From the NCBI GenBank assembly GCA_963070105.1, contig OY718805.1, forward strand, positions 6,382,001-6,446,000: a stretch of DNA of 64,000 nt, in the 5' to 3' direction. This stretch comes from Litomosoides sigmodontis. Its lineage: Eukaryota; Nematoda; Chromadorea; Rhabditida; Onchocercidae. Below, one piece after another: positions 14,201 to 28,197 of this stretch. The notes below the pieces were generated by a model. It did no database searches. It saw only the letters and a program-made list of their open reading frames with translations, and had not been told where the DNA came from. The translations under genes were made by a program, and so were the position numbers. Within the stretch, counting starts at the first letter, position 1. Each line of letters starts with the position of its first letter.

Positions 14201-17200
14201 CGGCCGGTGGTCGTCTAGCGGGTGAAGTTATGGCATTTCTCTTCCCAAATGGTCTACGTGGAGCAAATGGACCTCTTATTTTCCCCGGACTTTATGCAGT
14301 TGTTGGTACCTGCAAGATTTTTGCTCATTCCCAACTGTTTTTTCAATTAATTTATTAGTTAATTTTTCCTTAACTGCCATGATTTTACCTAAAATTTGAA
14401 CTTGTTGCTTGTATAATGTGAAGTGATAAGTTTCATAAGCTTTCGACAATAATTTATTTAGGTGCAGCAGCTTATACAGGTGCGGTAACACATACACTTT
14501 CTGTAGCTGTAATTATATGCGAGCTTACAGGGCAACTTACTCCAATACTACCCGTTCTGGTACAATTTGGTTCAGTTAACTTTTCAGTTGGTAGATGGCC
14601 AACTACTTCCCGCAAACAGAAGTAATTGGGCAAGTGAAATGAATTGAGCAGCGGGAAAAGTGAAACAGTTCATTTTCTTATTAGTAAGATAGTAATTAAT
14701 ACGTCGTCCGTGAAATTAATACGTTTGGATGTGCAGATAGCAATGCTGGTGGGTAATGCAGTTTGCAAATTTCTGCAACCTTCTATTTATGAAAGTATCA
14801 TTCGAATCAAGAAATATCCGTACCTGCCGGATCTACCGCCATCTCGAATCAGGTTACTGTGACTTACAAATAAATAGGCATTTAAATAATAGGCTAAAGA
14901 AAGGCCTAAATTTTGAGGGTAATTCACAAGGTCGCTCGCCCAACTACTAATCGTTCATTTTATCCACTGATTCTAATAAATTGAAATAACTGCATCGATC
15001 TGAAAATTGTGCTTTTTATTTTCATTCAGAAATTGAACTCATTTCTATGCTTTGAGCAGATTCTCAACGCTCTGAAATAGAGTTGCAAATAGTGGGTTAT
15101 TTTTTTTTCTGAGTTATAACACGTGCATGGCTTATTAAGCCTGCAACTGGGCGCAGTTATAAGCTTAATATGTTGCTTCCTCTTGTAGTGCGCATACGAT
15201 CAAAGTGGAACAAATTATGGTTAAAGATGTTATTTACATAACGAAGTCGACGACCTACAGAGAGCTTCGCGAAATACTACACTTTGCGCCAACACTTAAA
15301 AGCTTCCCTGTTGTTACTGACCGAAGTTTATTGCCATTTCTGGAAATCTTTTAGAATTTTGAAAAAAAAATGCTACAATTGCAGTTTGGTTTTTAAAGCA
15401 AACTGAAAATAAAGTTTAGTTGAAAAGTTTTGTTCTATAATTACAGGTAGGTAGGTTTGTTTATTTCTACTGATTGGCGGGATATGCATGCAATCATGTT
15501 TTAACTAATTCTATTATTCGTTGGTTTATTTTACATCATTAATATATCCATTAATTGGAGACCGTTCGGTGTATCATTCGATAAATTTAGAATACAAAAT
15601 ATTGCTCGGGTCTGTAGCAAAAAAATATTTGACTGCAATAATGAGGCGGCAATTGATTGGCGCAGAATTCAATCCTCTTTCTAACAAACGAACCGCTGGG
15701 GAGATTTTTAATAGCTTAAAGAGGTTGATTCAGCTTTTAATGCTAGAAATTGTTGAAGCATTTTATTTCAGTGATTTATATTGTGCAAGTACCAGTATCA
15801 GTGTTTTTACTTTTCTATGAGTTGATGTTTTTACCTCAGAGAGTTCAGGTCGTCATTACGACTCTCAAGAAGAGAACGGCATCGTCAAAATCAAAGAAAT
15901 GGATCATTGCAATTGAACGTCGAAAAGAAGATACCTGAAGAGGGCTCAATCACTGGGAACACATTACTCTCAATTTCACCTCTTCACGCTCCACATGGTT
16001 ACGTGTTACCGGACGTTTGGTTCATTTCAACTTAACTTTCGGAATACATGTTTGTGAGCTGTTGTGTAACTGATTTTTCCGTATTTGAAAATGTATTAAT
16101 AATTTTGCTAATCTCTGACTGATAAAGTTGCATTTCTCCTAATTTACTTTAAAAGTAGTATGAGTAATCTTAGTTGGCTTAAAGCACAGGTGAGAATAGC
16201 TTTTCAGCTAACAATTTTCAGCAATATACCTTTCTCGCATTACATGTTAAGCGTGATTTGCAGAATTTCCGTTATCAGCGATCTTTGTAAAGCCGACAGT
16301 CGATAAGATAAGCAGGAGGGCAAAGGTGAGTGAAGAAAGCTTGTTGGATCAGGTGATAGAGCTGGATGACGTGGCTGTCGATTCTGCTCCATTTCAACTT
16401 GTTCTCGGCTCGTCGTTGTACAAAGTAAGATGTGAATACTTTCCCTTCTGCATTACTATTACGTACTTTTTTCTTGCATAGAAATGAAAAAAATTGGATT
16501 TGAAAGGGAGGCGGAAAGGTCGGTGGAGGGAAATTTGTCAGAGAGTAGAAGTCACCTAGCGAAATTATACTACAGTTCTTTCTGTTGTACGTGAAGTAAC
16601 ACTTCAGGTGCATACGTTGTTTTCCTTGTTAGCGTTATCTCATGCATATGTTACCGATCGTGGACGACTAGTTGGTGTTATCGCTGTGAGAGAGGTGCTT
16701 TTCCGCATGCTCATTTTACTTGCTATTCCTCAAAATTAGAAGTAATTATCACCAATTAAAACTTGATCGTAACGTTATGATTCCGTAAGGCTTAAGACTT
16801 CTCATGCCTTAAAAATTACAACAGTCCTTTTAAGCGTTCTGCTTTACCATCAAAGACGTGTTTAGCTCCTTCGATTTTATTGTGAACTATTCAAATTTCT
16901 ATACTTGAATAGACTAGAAGTAATGATGTGTAATCAAAATTTTACTGCAAGCATCTCAATATAACAAATCAAATACCACGTATGTCCGATCACTTTATGC
17001 AACAACGTGTTGCTGAACAAAATGCGCCTCTAGTAAGTGAAAGGCTTTCGCGACCATTAGCTCACTATCGCTGCAATCCATTGATGGCTAAAAATGTTGG
17101 AAAAATAATTTATTCTTTTTAAAATTTACAGTTACGCGATGCGCTAGCAAATATATATGTTCGTGGTGCGGTAGCGGTTAATTCGGAGCGGAAATTGACC

Positions 17201-17239
17201 ACTAGCGAATCCTTGTTATCACAAAAATTAGATGAATAA
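11296..17239 (+). CDS. clh: ClC-family voltage-gated chloride channel (ClC-1/2 type)
   Basis: Dimeric chloride channel of the plasma membrane. Exons: 11296-11437, 11561-11680, 11792-11926, 12115-12248, 12397-12559, 12646-12777, 12902-12983, 13107-13208, 13297-13417, 13827-13994, 14128-14305, 14462-14559, 14737-14852, 15189-15325, 15591-15723, 15840-16014, 16293-16424, 16608-16694, 16952-17032 and 17132-17239. They total 2544 nt, 847 aa (human CLCN2 is about 900), and all phases agree. Helix B has LVEDW. The selectivity motifs GSGIPE (about residue 133), GKEGPFVH with the gating glutamate (about 174-181) and GVFVPSF (about 448) are intact. [12 protein letters not shown] and CELTG follow. CBS domain 1 lies near 565-640 and CBS domain 2 near 750-805 ([20 protein letters not shown]). 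The transporter proton glutamate is replaced by Ser in LYAIESTS, so a channel rather than an exchanger is inferred. The ATG at 11296 was chosen because no upstream exon was found. Confidence 0.96.
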
Positions 17240-18728
17240 TTGAAGGAAGTGTTGAGAAGAGTAAGGCAGATGAGAGAGAACGGCATGATACGTTGTGCCA
17301 CGCTTCGTTCAGAAGCCGAAGTCAGAAACTTCCTAATCTACGATTGGAAATGGAAGACCTCACCTATGGATTGTTAACGTAAATTTAAAAGTATCTTGCT
17401 CTTCGCTTCCAGAGGTTCATATTTCGGATGTTACACTTCCCGATATGCAAGTCGAAATGACTGCAATCCATTTTACTTTGATTCAAATTTTAGCTTTTCC
17501 CTCATTTTTATTCAGCAAGAAGCAAATTACAGTAATGGTGCTATTTGCTCCCTCTTCTTGATAGGCCAAGATTAGCAGTTTAATTTTAATAAACGTATTT
17601 AACATGCTTTTCTCGCGGCAATGAATTTTGCTTAGCACTCAAGTGCTACTACCACTACGGCTAGCAAGCATTTTATCAAGAAAAGTTAGATTATTGAAAA
17701 TGGCTTTGGTTAACCAACTATTGATTTCTATTCTTTTGTTACTTTTTTATAATTTTGAAATTGCTTGCAATAATTGTTGATCTCAGTGATGTCTTAGCAA
17801 GACTTCTACCCTCCGGTTTTTTCTCTTCCTCTCCCTCTTCACCTCTAGTCCAGTTTACACCATGCATTAAGGTGTTAAAGCACTCAATAAGCATCAGTTG
17901 CTAAAGTATATTTTTAAATATTACAGTAATTTAGCAACAGTGGGAACATGAATTTTATTCATGCTTTTGTTTGCTTACTTAAATCTCCCAATTTAGCATT
18001 GAATCGTACGAGAATACTTTTATGAACAAAGCGCATATCCCATGAACGTTAGGCTCCCAAATAATGTGCGAATGGTAATACGTCATTACGCCATGACCTT
18101 CTTCTCCTCCTCCTTGTAACCTAAACACTATTTTGTCTCCGTAAGAACAACAGCGATTTCAGTGCTGGCAATCATCAGGAAAAGTGTTAAATTTCTGTTC
18201 TCATTTTGCATTTTTTGCTGCTATTAGCCTCCAATAATATAAAATTGCATTTAAATTATTTTCATGCAATACGCTTCGATTGGAAATTTCGTCGTTGATC
18301 GACGTGACTTAAATTCCGATTTTGGCTAAACTGGAACTGAAATAACTGTAATTGGATGAATTAGTAGCCGAAGAATGTCCATGTAAATCAAGCACTGCGC
18401 AAGCCTGCCAATTATTAGCTTATGTGTAATGAAGTGAGGATGTCTCAGTTATTTTCAGAAAGGGAGAATTTCACCAATTCATTTCCTTTTCTCTACGTTT
18501 TTTTAACAACTGGTAAACTTCATTCGCAGTTAGTCAATTGAATGGTTAACGAACAGGTGAACTAATTAATATCTTTCAAATCAGTGAACAATAAGAGAGC
18601 AGCAATGCAAGAGAACAAAATTTGATAGAGCGACTTCCTATCGATTCGAAAATTCCGCTACTCGTATTAAAGATATTGCTTTTGTTTTCCTTCTGTAGTC
18701 GCATTCTGTACATGTGTACGTTGTCCAT
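17240..18728. other. Tail-to-tail intergenic region
   Basis: Sits between the stop codons of the chloride channel (+) and the P-glycoprotein (-). It holds the 3' UTRs of both genes, with an AATAAA signal for the channel at 17588. No other feature was seen. Confidence 0.6.
17588..17593 (+). terminator. Polyadenylation signal of the chloride channel gene
   Basis: AATAAA 349 bases after the channel's TAA, on the coding strand. Assigned by position only. Confidence 0.45.
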
Positions 18729-21700
18729 TTATGACGTCAGGTCTTGTTTGCGAATCAGGTCAGCGTATTTTCCATCTAATTCGATAAGCTCCTGATGTGT
18801 CCCCTCCTCCACCACTCGTCCATTTTCGATGAAAAATATTTGATTTGCATGTTGAATGGATGACAACCTATGCGCAACAATAATACATGTCCGACCACTA
18901 CTTGCCACGTCCAGCGCTTGTTGAACTGTCTGAATTAGAGACTGAATGAAACGTCACTTACTGCATGTTCCTTGTTCCCCATGATTAAAGCAATGTGCTA
19001 GTCCTAAGGCGCAAGTTACCGTACCGTAGCTCTGTCTGCATTGTTAAATTATTATGGAAGCAACGTGCGTGATAGGTTTAACTTCGAGAAATCAAAAACT
19101 CTCATAAGTGTTTTAGTATTAACCTTTTCGCTTTCTGCATCTAATGCACTGGTCGCTTCATCAAGCAACAGTATTTTTGGATTTCGAATTAATGCTCTGG
19201 CAATAGCAACGCGCTGCTTCTGACCACCTGATAATTGCCCTCCGTGTTCACCAACTTCCGTGTCATACCCCTAAATTGATACTTTCATATTAGCAGTTAC
19301 GTGTTTTATTGCAACAAAAATTTCAGTAGAAAGTTTCTTTATTACCTGCGGTAAAGCTCCAATGAAACCTATGGCATTAGCTATTCTGCAAGCTTCACGT
19401 ACATCGTCCATTGTTTTGCCGGTGGTACCAAGCAAGATATTTTCTGCTATTGTACCGCTGAATAATACTGGTTCTTGACCTACCAGTGCCATTTGGTCCC
19501 GCAAATATCGAAGTGATATTTTTGTAATTGAATTATCATCCAAATTCTAAAAGTCTGGTTACTGCCATTACTTAATAGCTTGCAATTGAATAAATGAATC
19601 ATCATCCTGAAAAATTCCCTAAAATATTTCTAAATTCACTTTTCCGCACTCAGTGAAAGGGCTGTTCCATTGGGTGTAGTAATTTACAAAGACAAATGAT
19701 CGCCTCAATAAGCTTACCAATTTTCCAGAATTAAATTGATAAAAACGCTCCAATAACGAAATTACGGTGCTTTTGCCACTTCCCGATGGTCCAGTGACAG
19801 CAATTGTTTGTCCCTTAAACTTAATATTTGAGTAAATTTATGAAGGCATTTACTTTAGACATTTACTGGTTCAAAATTCATTTGAACTGACCGCATAGGC
19901 TGTTAAATTAAGACCATTGAGAACATTTTGCTGTGGCCTTGTTGGATAGGAAAAGTGCATCTTTTTAAATTCAACATCACCCATTATTTCCTAAAGATAT
20001 TTTTCAGTTAGAAAGTAATTTCTTGAGAGAAAGCGAAATATTTTAACAATATTTTCAAGTATGTTAAATTTTAAGTATTTGAAGTGTGTCAAATGATATC
20101 AAAATTGTTCAAATTTTTTCATAAAACTCAAAGCTAAAGTTTACCGGACGTGAACCTTCATCAACAGTGCTAGAGCTACTTCCGTTATTGATAATTTGAA
20201 ACAATGAATCGGAAGCTGGAGCTGCCATGACAAACGTATTCAGACAACCAGCAACCATAATTAGTGCCCAACCGCTGGTTGAAATTGATACCGCAGCCCT
20301 GAAATGTCCTTTCACCTTCAGTTAGATAACAGATCCTTTCCGCCTCCTTCCGGCGACTGTAAGCACTTAGCTTAGCTGTCGAATACTAACTGATGCAACT
20401 TACGTGAAAACTTCGTTTGGTGTTGAATATCCGTAATAGATTAATGCAATGCCTACGGCATATGATAACATATCACTGTAGAACATGAACGAAGATGTAA
20501 CGGCAAAAAGTACTGCTTCATACGGACCGCTTTTTTTCTGCAAGCGCAAAAGTTCCTGGATTTGTTGGACATATTCCCGATGGAAGTGCTCCTCTCTTGT
20601 GATCAACTGAATTGTTCGCATCTGTTCCACAATTTCGATTGTCAACTGTTCAAAAAAAATGTTTAAAATACATTTTTTTATTAACCTCGCAAAGTGTACA
20701 TCAGTCTTGATGGCGGAAAAAGCGACAAATCAACTTTCTTTTTACGTACTTTTTTACTTGCGCTGGTACTTCACATGTAAGTTTTTGTGACATTTCATTG
20801 CTCCTCAACTATACTGTCATTTACTGAATGCTAATTTCCACTTTGATCACAATCTTTCAAAACATTTGCGATTGCAAAAATGACCATATGAATGTCATGC
20901 ATTGAGCTAAAAAAAACTTATCCCCTAAGTTAAGTCATTGGAGAGAAATGGATTGGGAAAAATAACGTACTTGACCAGTCAGGTCTTTCCTTAAAGCATG
21001 CTTATTTAACTTTTGGATCTGACGTGCAATAAGCAAGAGCAGTGAAGTAAGTATTAAAAGATTTCCGGTACCAACTAAGCCAATTCGCCAGTTGAATAAT
21101 ACTGCAACAATAATCACCACAAAAACTGCCACAGCGTTATTCACAATTTGCATCATTCGAGAATCAAGCGCCTATAAAGAGGAAACAAATCTTTGTCACT
21201 TCCTTTCAATGCTTTCGAAAAAACTTTAAGTTTGATGTAATGCTATTCTACTTTGCATAGAATTTTAACAAATGGACTATTACTTTACCGCTTTAATGTT
21301 TGGGCCGTCGACGGATATACGCGTGACAGTTACGGCAGCGCTCGTAGATGGCGTATCGAAATATGCTCCATCTTGATAAAGTACGTTTCGAAGAGCTCGA
21401 AGACGTAGGCGGTCTACAACACATTCTGCTGCCCAGCCAAATGTAAATGTCTGTAAAACGTATGTGTGCTATTCAAATTACCTTTTTCAATTTCAAATAG
21501 ACAAAGAATAATTCTTCGGCCATTAAAACACCAAGACACTGCGCTTAACATTGTAATAAGCTCATGAAGCATTTGAGATATCAAAAGATCACGCATTTTT
21601 AATGAAATATTTCAAAAATACTTACTGCAGCGAAAAGAACAATCACGCACGTTACACCCAGAGCAACGTAAATAATGACAACGGGCAAAATCCGTTGCAT

Positions 21701-24700
21701 CACTGATTCTAATTCTGTTGGCGTGAATGCGGCAAACGCAAGGTTGAAAATGAGTACGAAAGCTGGCAATTCCATCCCACGTAGCAGCGATACAAACAAA
21801 GCTAAGGTAATCTTTCCGTAATTGCCATGACAGTTCTTATATAATTGCCACAAACCTTTCGAATTATTCCTTTTCTACAAAAACTGTTATCTTTCTTCAA
21901 CATCAAAACCAAAAGAATTACTTTGACGACAAGCAGACGGTAGGCAAACCACGCCGCGTCAAATAAAGTCAAAAAGCTCAAAAAGCAAAATGTTCAATAT
22001 TTATGAAAATATTTTGCATTCTTTTAATCTTTAATTAGGAAGGATGTATCCATGCGTTCTGAATCCGAATATAAAAGCGAAGTATAATTAGTAAAAAGAT
22101 AGTATTTGAGGACGAGCCAGTTTAAAAAAAGCTTAATTAAGTAAACCTTTCCATCTTGTCCAATAGTTCTTTCAAGCGATTCGTTAGTAACCGAAACACG
22201 TTTCACATCACAGCTCATAATACTGCCTCGTGTCATTGATGACAGTACACCATAATTTGACGAACTACGACTACTTCCAGCACTAAAAGATCCTCGTGTT
22301 CGGTTAGCTCCACACGCGTTTAACATCCTTTACTTTTGATGTACCGAAATCTCAGGTTGTCTAGGCTGCTCGCCTTATTGTGATTGTCAAATTTTAGAGA
22401 AACGAGAAAGGCTGTACATGGATCTGTGAAAGGCTTGTGATGGAGGCTCGTCAAGCGGGACAGGTAACACGTTTTGCTTTTCTTCAAACTGTTGAGATTT
22501 GACGAGCAATGCGTAAATGCCATCCTTTCGGCTGCAAAGCTCCTTGTGAGTGCCTGCAAATGTCAAAAGTTCATGATTATTCTTACGGCAAACAGAGAAA
22601 TAAATCACTGAGTTAAACGCAACTCTTACCCATTTCAGCGACCTGACCTTTATCAAGGACAATAATTTGATTGGAGTCACGTAATGTTGACAGTCGATGA
22701 GCTATAACTATTGTTGTGCGTCCAACAGATGCCTGGAAGTCATTAGCTATCTCTTACTTAACTACTCTTAAAAATAGAGCAGTCTTAATAAATTAGGCTT
22801 AAACGAAAAAGAAGAAGTCCTTATGAAACCTTTTTTAGAGCGTTTTGCACTACCACCTCACTCTCGGCATCCAGCGCACTGGTAGCTTCATCCAGGAGCA
22901 GAATTCTCGGATTTCGAGCTATCGTTCGCGCAATTGCTATGCGTTGTTTTTGTCCTCCAGATAGTTGTATGCCGCCAGTGCCGATCTTCGTATTGTAACC
23001 CTTCAACTCACCCTTGTTTTATTTATAAAATTTTGTTCTAAACTTGTGCGAAGATAACTTTTCACGTTTTCTTTACCGATGATTGACGGAACATGAATCT
23101 GATTCTTGCGACAATTGTCCCTTTATAAAAAGTTGAATTTACATATTACCTCATTTAGTTTATTAATAAAATCGTGTGCATTCGCTGTTTTGCAAGCATC
23201 GATGATTTCTTGGTCCGTGAGATTAGGATTGCCGAGCCGTATGTTTTCTTTGATTGTGCCTGTGAATAATAACGGTTCCTAAATTTCAGAAAAAAGCTAT
23301 TAGCGATAACGCAGTGAAATTAATCGCTACTAAAAGCAATGGAAATTAAGAATTTTGCAATAAATTTAAAGGTGACTTTGCAAATAATTAAGTCACATTG
23401 ATATACTATGAAAAACACTAATGACAAATGCTAGATAATCTCTGATGATGAAAAAATTTTTAATTAAATTATTTGAGTATTGTTGAGGTCATCGAACCTG
23501 TTGCACAACACCAACAACATTTCTCAAGCTGTGGATATTGATATCAAGTACGTTAATTCCATCAATCAGCACTTCACCGGAATTACAAGTGTATAGGGAT
23601 GTTAACAAACCAATCTAAATTTCGTAAAATAAGACAAAGATCGATGGTGTAAAGACTGTGTAAGGTACGTGAACGTAGCTCTTTGTAGAAGCCTTTTCCA
23701 GTTGATTCAATGAAACGAAATGCCAGCACTCAAAAACGTCATGAAACACTCAACGTATAGTAAGGCCAAGTGCTTAAAGAACTAACCGATGTGCTTTTGC
23801 CACAACCGCTGTGACCAACAAGTGCTACTGTATCTCCTGGCTTTACTGTCCATGATAATCCGTTGAGAATCAGATGTTCTTTGCTTGATGGATACGAGAA
23901 CTTAACGTTTCGAAATTCTACCAAACCTTTTACTTCGTTCAGCTGCACGCCGTCTGTTGAACTAGAATCAATAGATGGCTTCTGAAATGGAAAGTTAAAA
24001 TTAAGATGAACCCTCACTAATTAACTTGCGCAAACAAGACAGTATTAAGAAATAATAGAAAACAAAATAGCTATCACGAAAACGACAACTGGGAAGATGA
24101 AGAAGGCTATGATCATTAACTTTTAGTATCAAAAGCCATCGCTCCGATGCGTACCGAGGAGTGCGAGTGCAGACCTGGTAAGCATCGTCTTACTTCATAT
24201 TTCAAAACCTTTTGCAATTTCCTTTTCTCCTCCTCTTCGTACTAGTTGCCACAGCGACTTCCGGTACAATTCGAAAACATATTAGCGGAAACATCTGACG
24301 ACCTCTGCGAATTTGTTTTTCACTAATGACCAGTGGAAACGGTGAGAAGAGAAAGTTAACTTACTCGGTCGATTATCTTATATATAACGGCCGCGGCAAC
24401 TCGTGCATTCAGCACAGCCATGAAGTGTGGGCTAAGTACGCCAAGGTTGTAAGAACCGAACATAATCACATTTGCAACAGTAAATATATATCCTGGATTG
24501 ATTACTGTTCCCGTTTGATAGAGATGGGCACCGTAGCTGTAGAGAAGAGTTAAGACGACGATGTCAGAGAGTGCTTTAACAAGATGAGTTAATCCCCTTA
24601 AATTTACAGATTGCAACAGATGCTCCTCTTAAATATTCATGCTGCTTCGTTCTTAGCAATTCAACGAAGGAATGCAGTTTTCGTAGGAAAGAGTATCGGT

Positions 24701-26575
24701 TGCTTTTGGGAAGTAAGTATGGGAATTCAACGTTGCGGAACCTAGAATCCACATGGAATGGAAGGAATTTAGAATTCATATAAATTAGTGCTACGGGAAG
24801 AATGTGAAAAATTTAGACTGCGGAGAAGGAGCTCGAATGGAACTTACTAGAATCCAGCAGCGAAGAAAAAATACAGAACGAAGAAGAAGAGACCGTCGAA
24901 AAAACCTGCGATTGCATACGTTTGCAATGCAAATTTGCGACAGGCTTTCAGTGCTGCAGCGTACTGTCCAATCATCGCTTCTTGCGCATTACACGCAGCT
25001 ACTGTTTTTACATTGATGACTGATTCTTCAAGAATTGCTGACGCACGACCATCAGCGCTGAGCCGAAGACCACTTGAACTTTCCATTTTCTACAAAGGAT
25101 CTGCGAGTGATGTTGAGGAGAGAAATTGCAAGAAAGCAATGAATTAATTGGTCGGCGTTCCCGTTACTGTACGTCACCAGCTACTGAAATGCTTACGCGA
25201 GCCATCGTGGAGAGAAGCGCAGCAGAAGCAGGTCCCATGCCAAGCATCACCAGCGTTGTCCGCCACTCATAGAAGAAACCAATCGCTAGAGAGGTGAGAA
25301 ACATTGCTATGCCACGTAAAATCATTCCCACTTTATCACCGATACCATCCTTAATTCTTTCTATGTCCCTGAAATTTTGTTATTTAAAAAGTGCGGGGAA
25401 TTGTGATTGTTCAGAGAGTAAAAATCGCGTCCAAGCTCATTATGATAATGAAATTTACGCGTTCAATTGAGCAGTCAATGTGCCAGCCTTCTGCTGATCA
25501 AACCATGCCGCATCTTGGCGCAGCAGTGACTTCATGTACTCCCTGCGCATCGTGCATGTTATATTTAAAGATGCATTTTTGAAGCAAATATACTGAAAGC
25601 GTTATTGACAGTAATGAATTAATATTGCTTTAATTTACAAATTTAACAGATTTAAAGTGAAATCGTCAAAATCCAAAGAGCTAATTATTCGCCTTCTAAT
25701 TTTCTATCTTATCACATATAGCGATGCTTCTCTCTGAAGTATTAAAGTAATTCAAGCGGAAATGAACCTCTGTTATGGTAACAGCGACCAGCGAAACTCC
25801 CACTGATGCAAAAAGATACACATATACGTAGGCCTGGTACCAAAACGTGTCTGATTTCTCAAACTGCAAAAAACTTTTCCAAACTTTAATTTTCTATCAG
25901 ATTGAATGCAAAAGAATGCTAAAAGATATTTCGCGGTGATAGGTGAAAGTGAATTTTTTGTGAAAAAGTGAGAAAAGAAATAGACGAGAAACCCACGTCC
26001 TTTGTGAGTAGTAAGATATTTGTTAATTCACCGGTAATTAAACAGATCATCGGTTGGCAGATACCAGAAATTATGGAGAAGATAACTCCAACTGACACGA
26101 TGAACCGGTCGTAGGTTGTGGCAAATCGGAACTGAGAGATTAAAGCATTTCAGTTCTGCTCTTTTGACGCAAAAAATAATTCATATAAACTTTTTGAATA
26201 ACAGAAACATTTTAACCGGATGATTGCAAAAAAGGGAAGTAAATAAGAAAATACCAGTTGGAAAAATGAAACTGGTCTTGCGTCAAGCTTTTGTCTGGCA
26301 AGATCGCCCCTGAAATCAATTTTAGCTCCTCAACTTTTATCAAATTAATTTAGGAAGAGTTGAGCGATTAAGTTAGTTCGAAGAGTGAATTTGCTCCTTT
26401 TAAAAATTGCAATTATTTCTATTTTTCTTTATTTGCCTTCTTCATCAAGTTTTATTTATGTTTACTAATAATTCGGTTGATACCTGCATAAAATGGTACT
26501 GATAAATTTATCAAAAGTACTTTGCTCGTACTCCGCGTCGAATGCGTTCGGTAATCCATTACCGGTTTTCAGCAT
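18729..26575 (-). CDS. pgp: P-glycoprotein, full ABCB1-type multidrug transporter
   Basis: ATP-driven efflux pump for lipophilic compounds in the plasma membrane. Minus-strand exons in order: 26484-26575, 26255-26309, 25997-26131, 25768-25863, 25459-25592, 25197-25368, 24848-25089, 24365-24536, 23787-23981, 23498-23614, 23150-23278, 22830-23000, 22630-22732, 22418-22553, 22147-22327, 21626-21874, 21289-21450, 20971-21171, 20404-20645, 20145-20298, 19892-19990, 19718-19813, 19346-19546, 19124-19270 and 18729-18929. Total 3882 nt, 1293 aa. The order is TMD1-NBD1-linker-TMD2-NBD2. NBD1: Walker [10 protein letters not shown] (422-430), LSGGQ (526-530), Walker [14 protein letters not shown]-loop [11 protein letters not shown]2: GPSGSGKST (1087-1095), LSGGQ (1191-1195), [19 protein letters not shown]. 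All catalytic residues needed for ATP hydrolysis are present at both sites. The linker (22147-22553) is rich in Ser, Thr and Arg, as expected of the phosphorylated linker. The 22418/22327 junction is the least certain. Confidence 0.96.
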
Positions 26576-27531
26576 CGCCACCCTTTCAAACTTTTATTCC
26601 AATCACGTGAATTATGCAAATCAATTTGAAAGATAACTGAAACTTATTAAAAAAAATTTTGTATGTGAGAATGAGAAATAACAGTAGCCGTTATTTACAA
26701 ACGCAACGAATTAAAAGTAAAAAATAGGAAATGAATTTCTGAATAGAAAAAATGAACACAGATCAGTACGCTAAGCGGTGATCTTCTAATGAATCTGATT
26801 TTCTCTAATGTCAAAATTTTTTTGAAGAAAATTCACAAATACGAAACGCAGTAATAATAGAGACGTCGCAAGGCGAATTATGTTGAGGAAGTAGGACTTC
26901 AATATGCGCTAAACGTTGATGAATGAGTGGAGCGGTGAAAGGTGTGGTGTTTACGTAGCGTATGCGGATCAATTCAATTCCATTCAGCAAGAATAAATTT
27001 ACATTTTATTTCTGTAAAAACAGTCAAACAGTCATCTCGTGGCAAACTGTGACGCAAGAAGGTGTAAGTAAGTGATTTTCCTGCAAATTCGTGCATTTCA
27101 CCCATGGCGAAGCAAGAAATTGACGTCGATTGTAAATTTCTCGCACATTACATGTAGTGCTGTTGTCACACGGAGCGGATCGATTTTTTGACGATCGTTG
27201 ACAAGTTTCTGTATGTTGACAATGATAATGATATTGATAATGATCGATGATGGGAGTGATGGCAGCTGCAGGAAGACTGTCAGCGTGCCGTGAGGACGTG
27301 CGATGACGGCTTTCACGCTTTCACGGACGGATTTCCACAATCAACGCAACAAACAAAACTAAACTAAACGTGCGTTTAAGCTGCAAAAGCACAGAGTGAA
27401 ATGCGACAAGGGCCGAGTAAAACATTCCACAAATTAAAGCTTTTCGTTTTTTTCTTCCGTCGCAAGTGGTAAACAAAGATGGACGAACACAATGATCAAT
27501 CATCTAATAACTAAAGGATTTTATGACGTTG
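26576..27531. other. Upstream flank of the P-glycoprotein gene
   Basis: The 5' side of the minus-strand P-glycoprotein gene, so it should contain its promoter and 5' UTR. No exon was recognised. It runs into the ATT microsatellite. Confidence 0.5.

Positions 27532-28197
<666 letters not shown>

Noticed and set aside
24537..24616. Hydrophobic in-frame extension ([20 protein letters not shown]) just before P-glycoprotein exon 24365-24536
   Set aside because: A strong pyrimidine-rich acceptor lies at its end, the family alignment resumes exactly there ([11 protein letters not shown]), and splicing to the upstream acceptor would create a TAG at the junction. It is intron.
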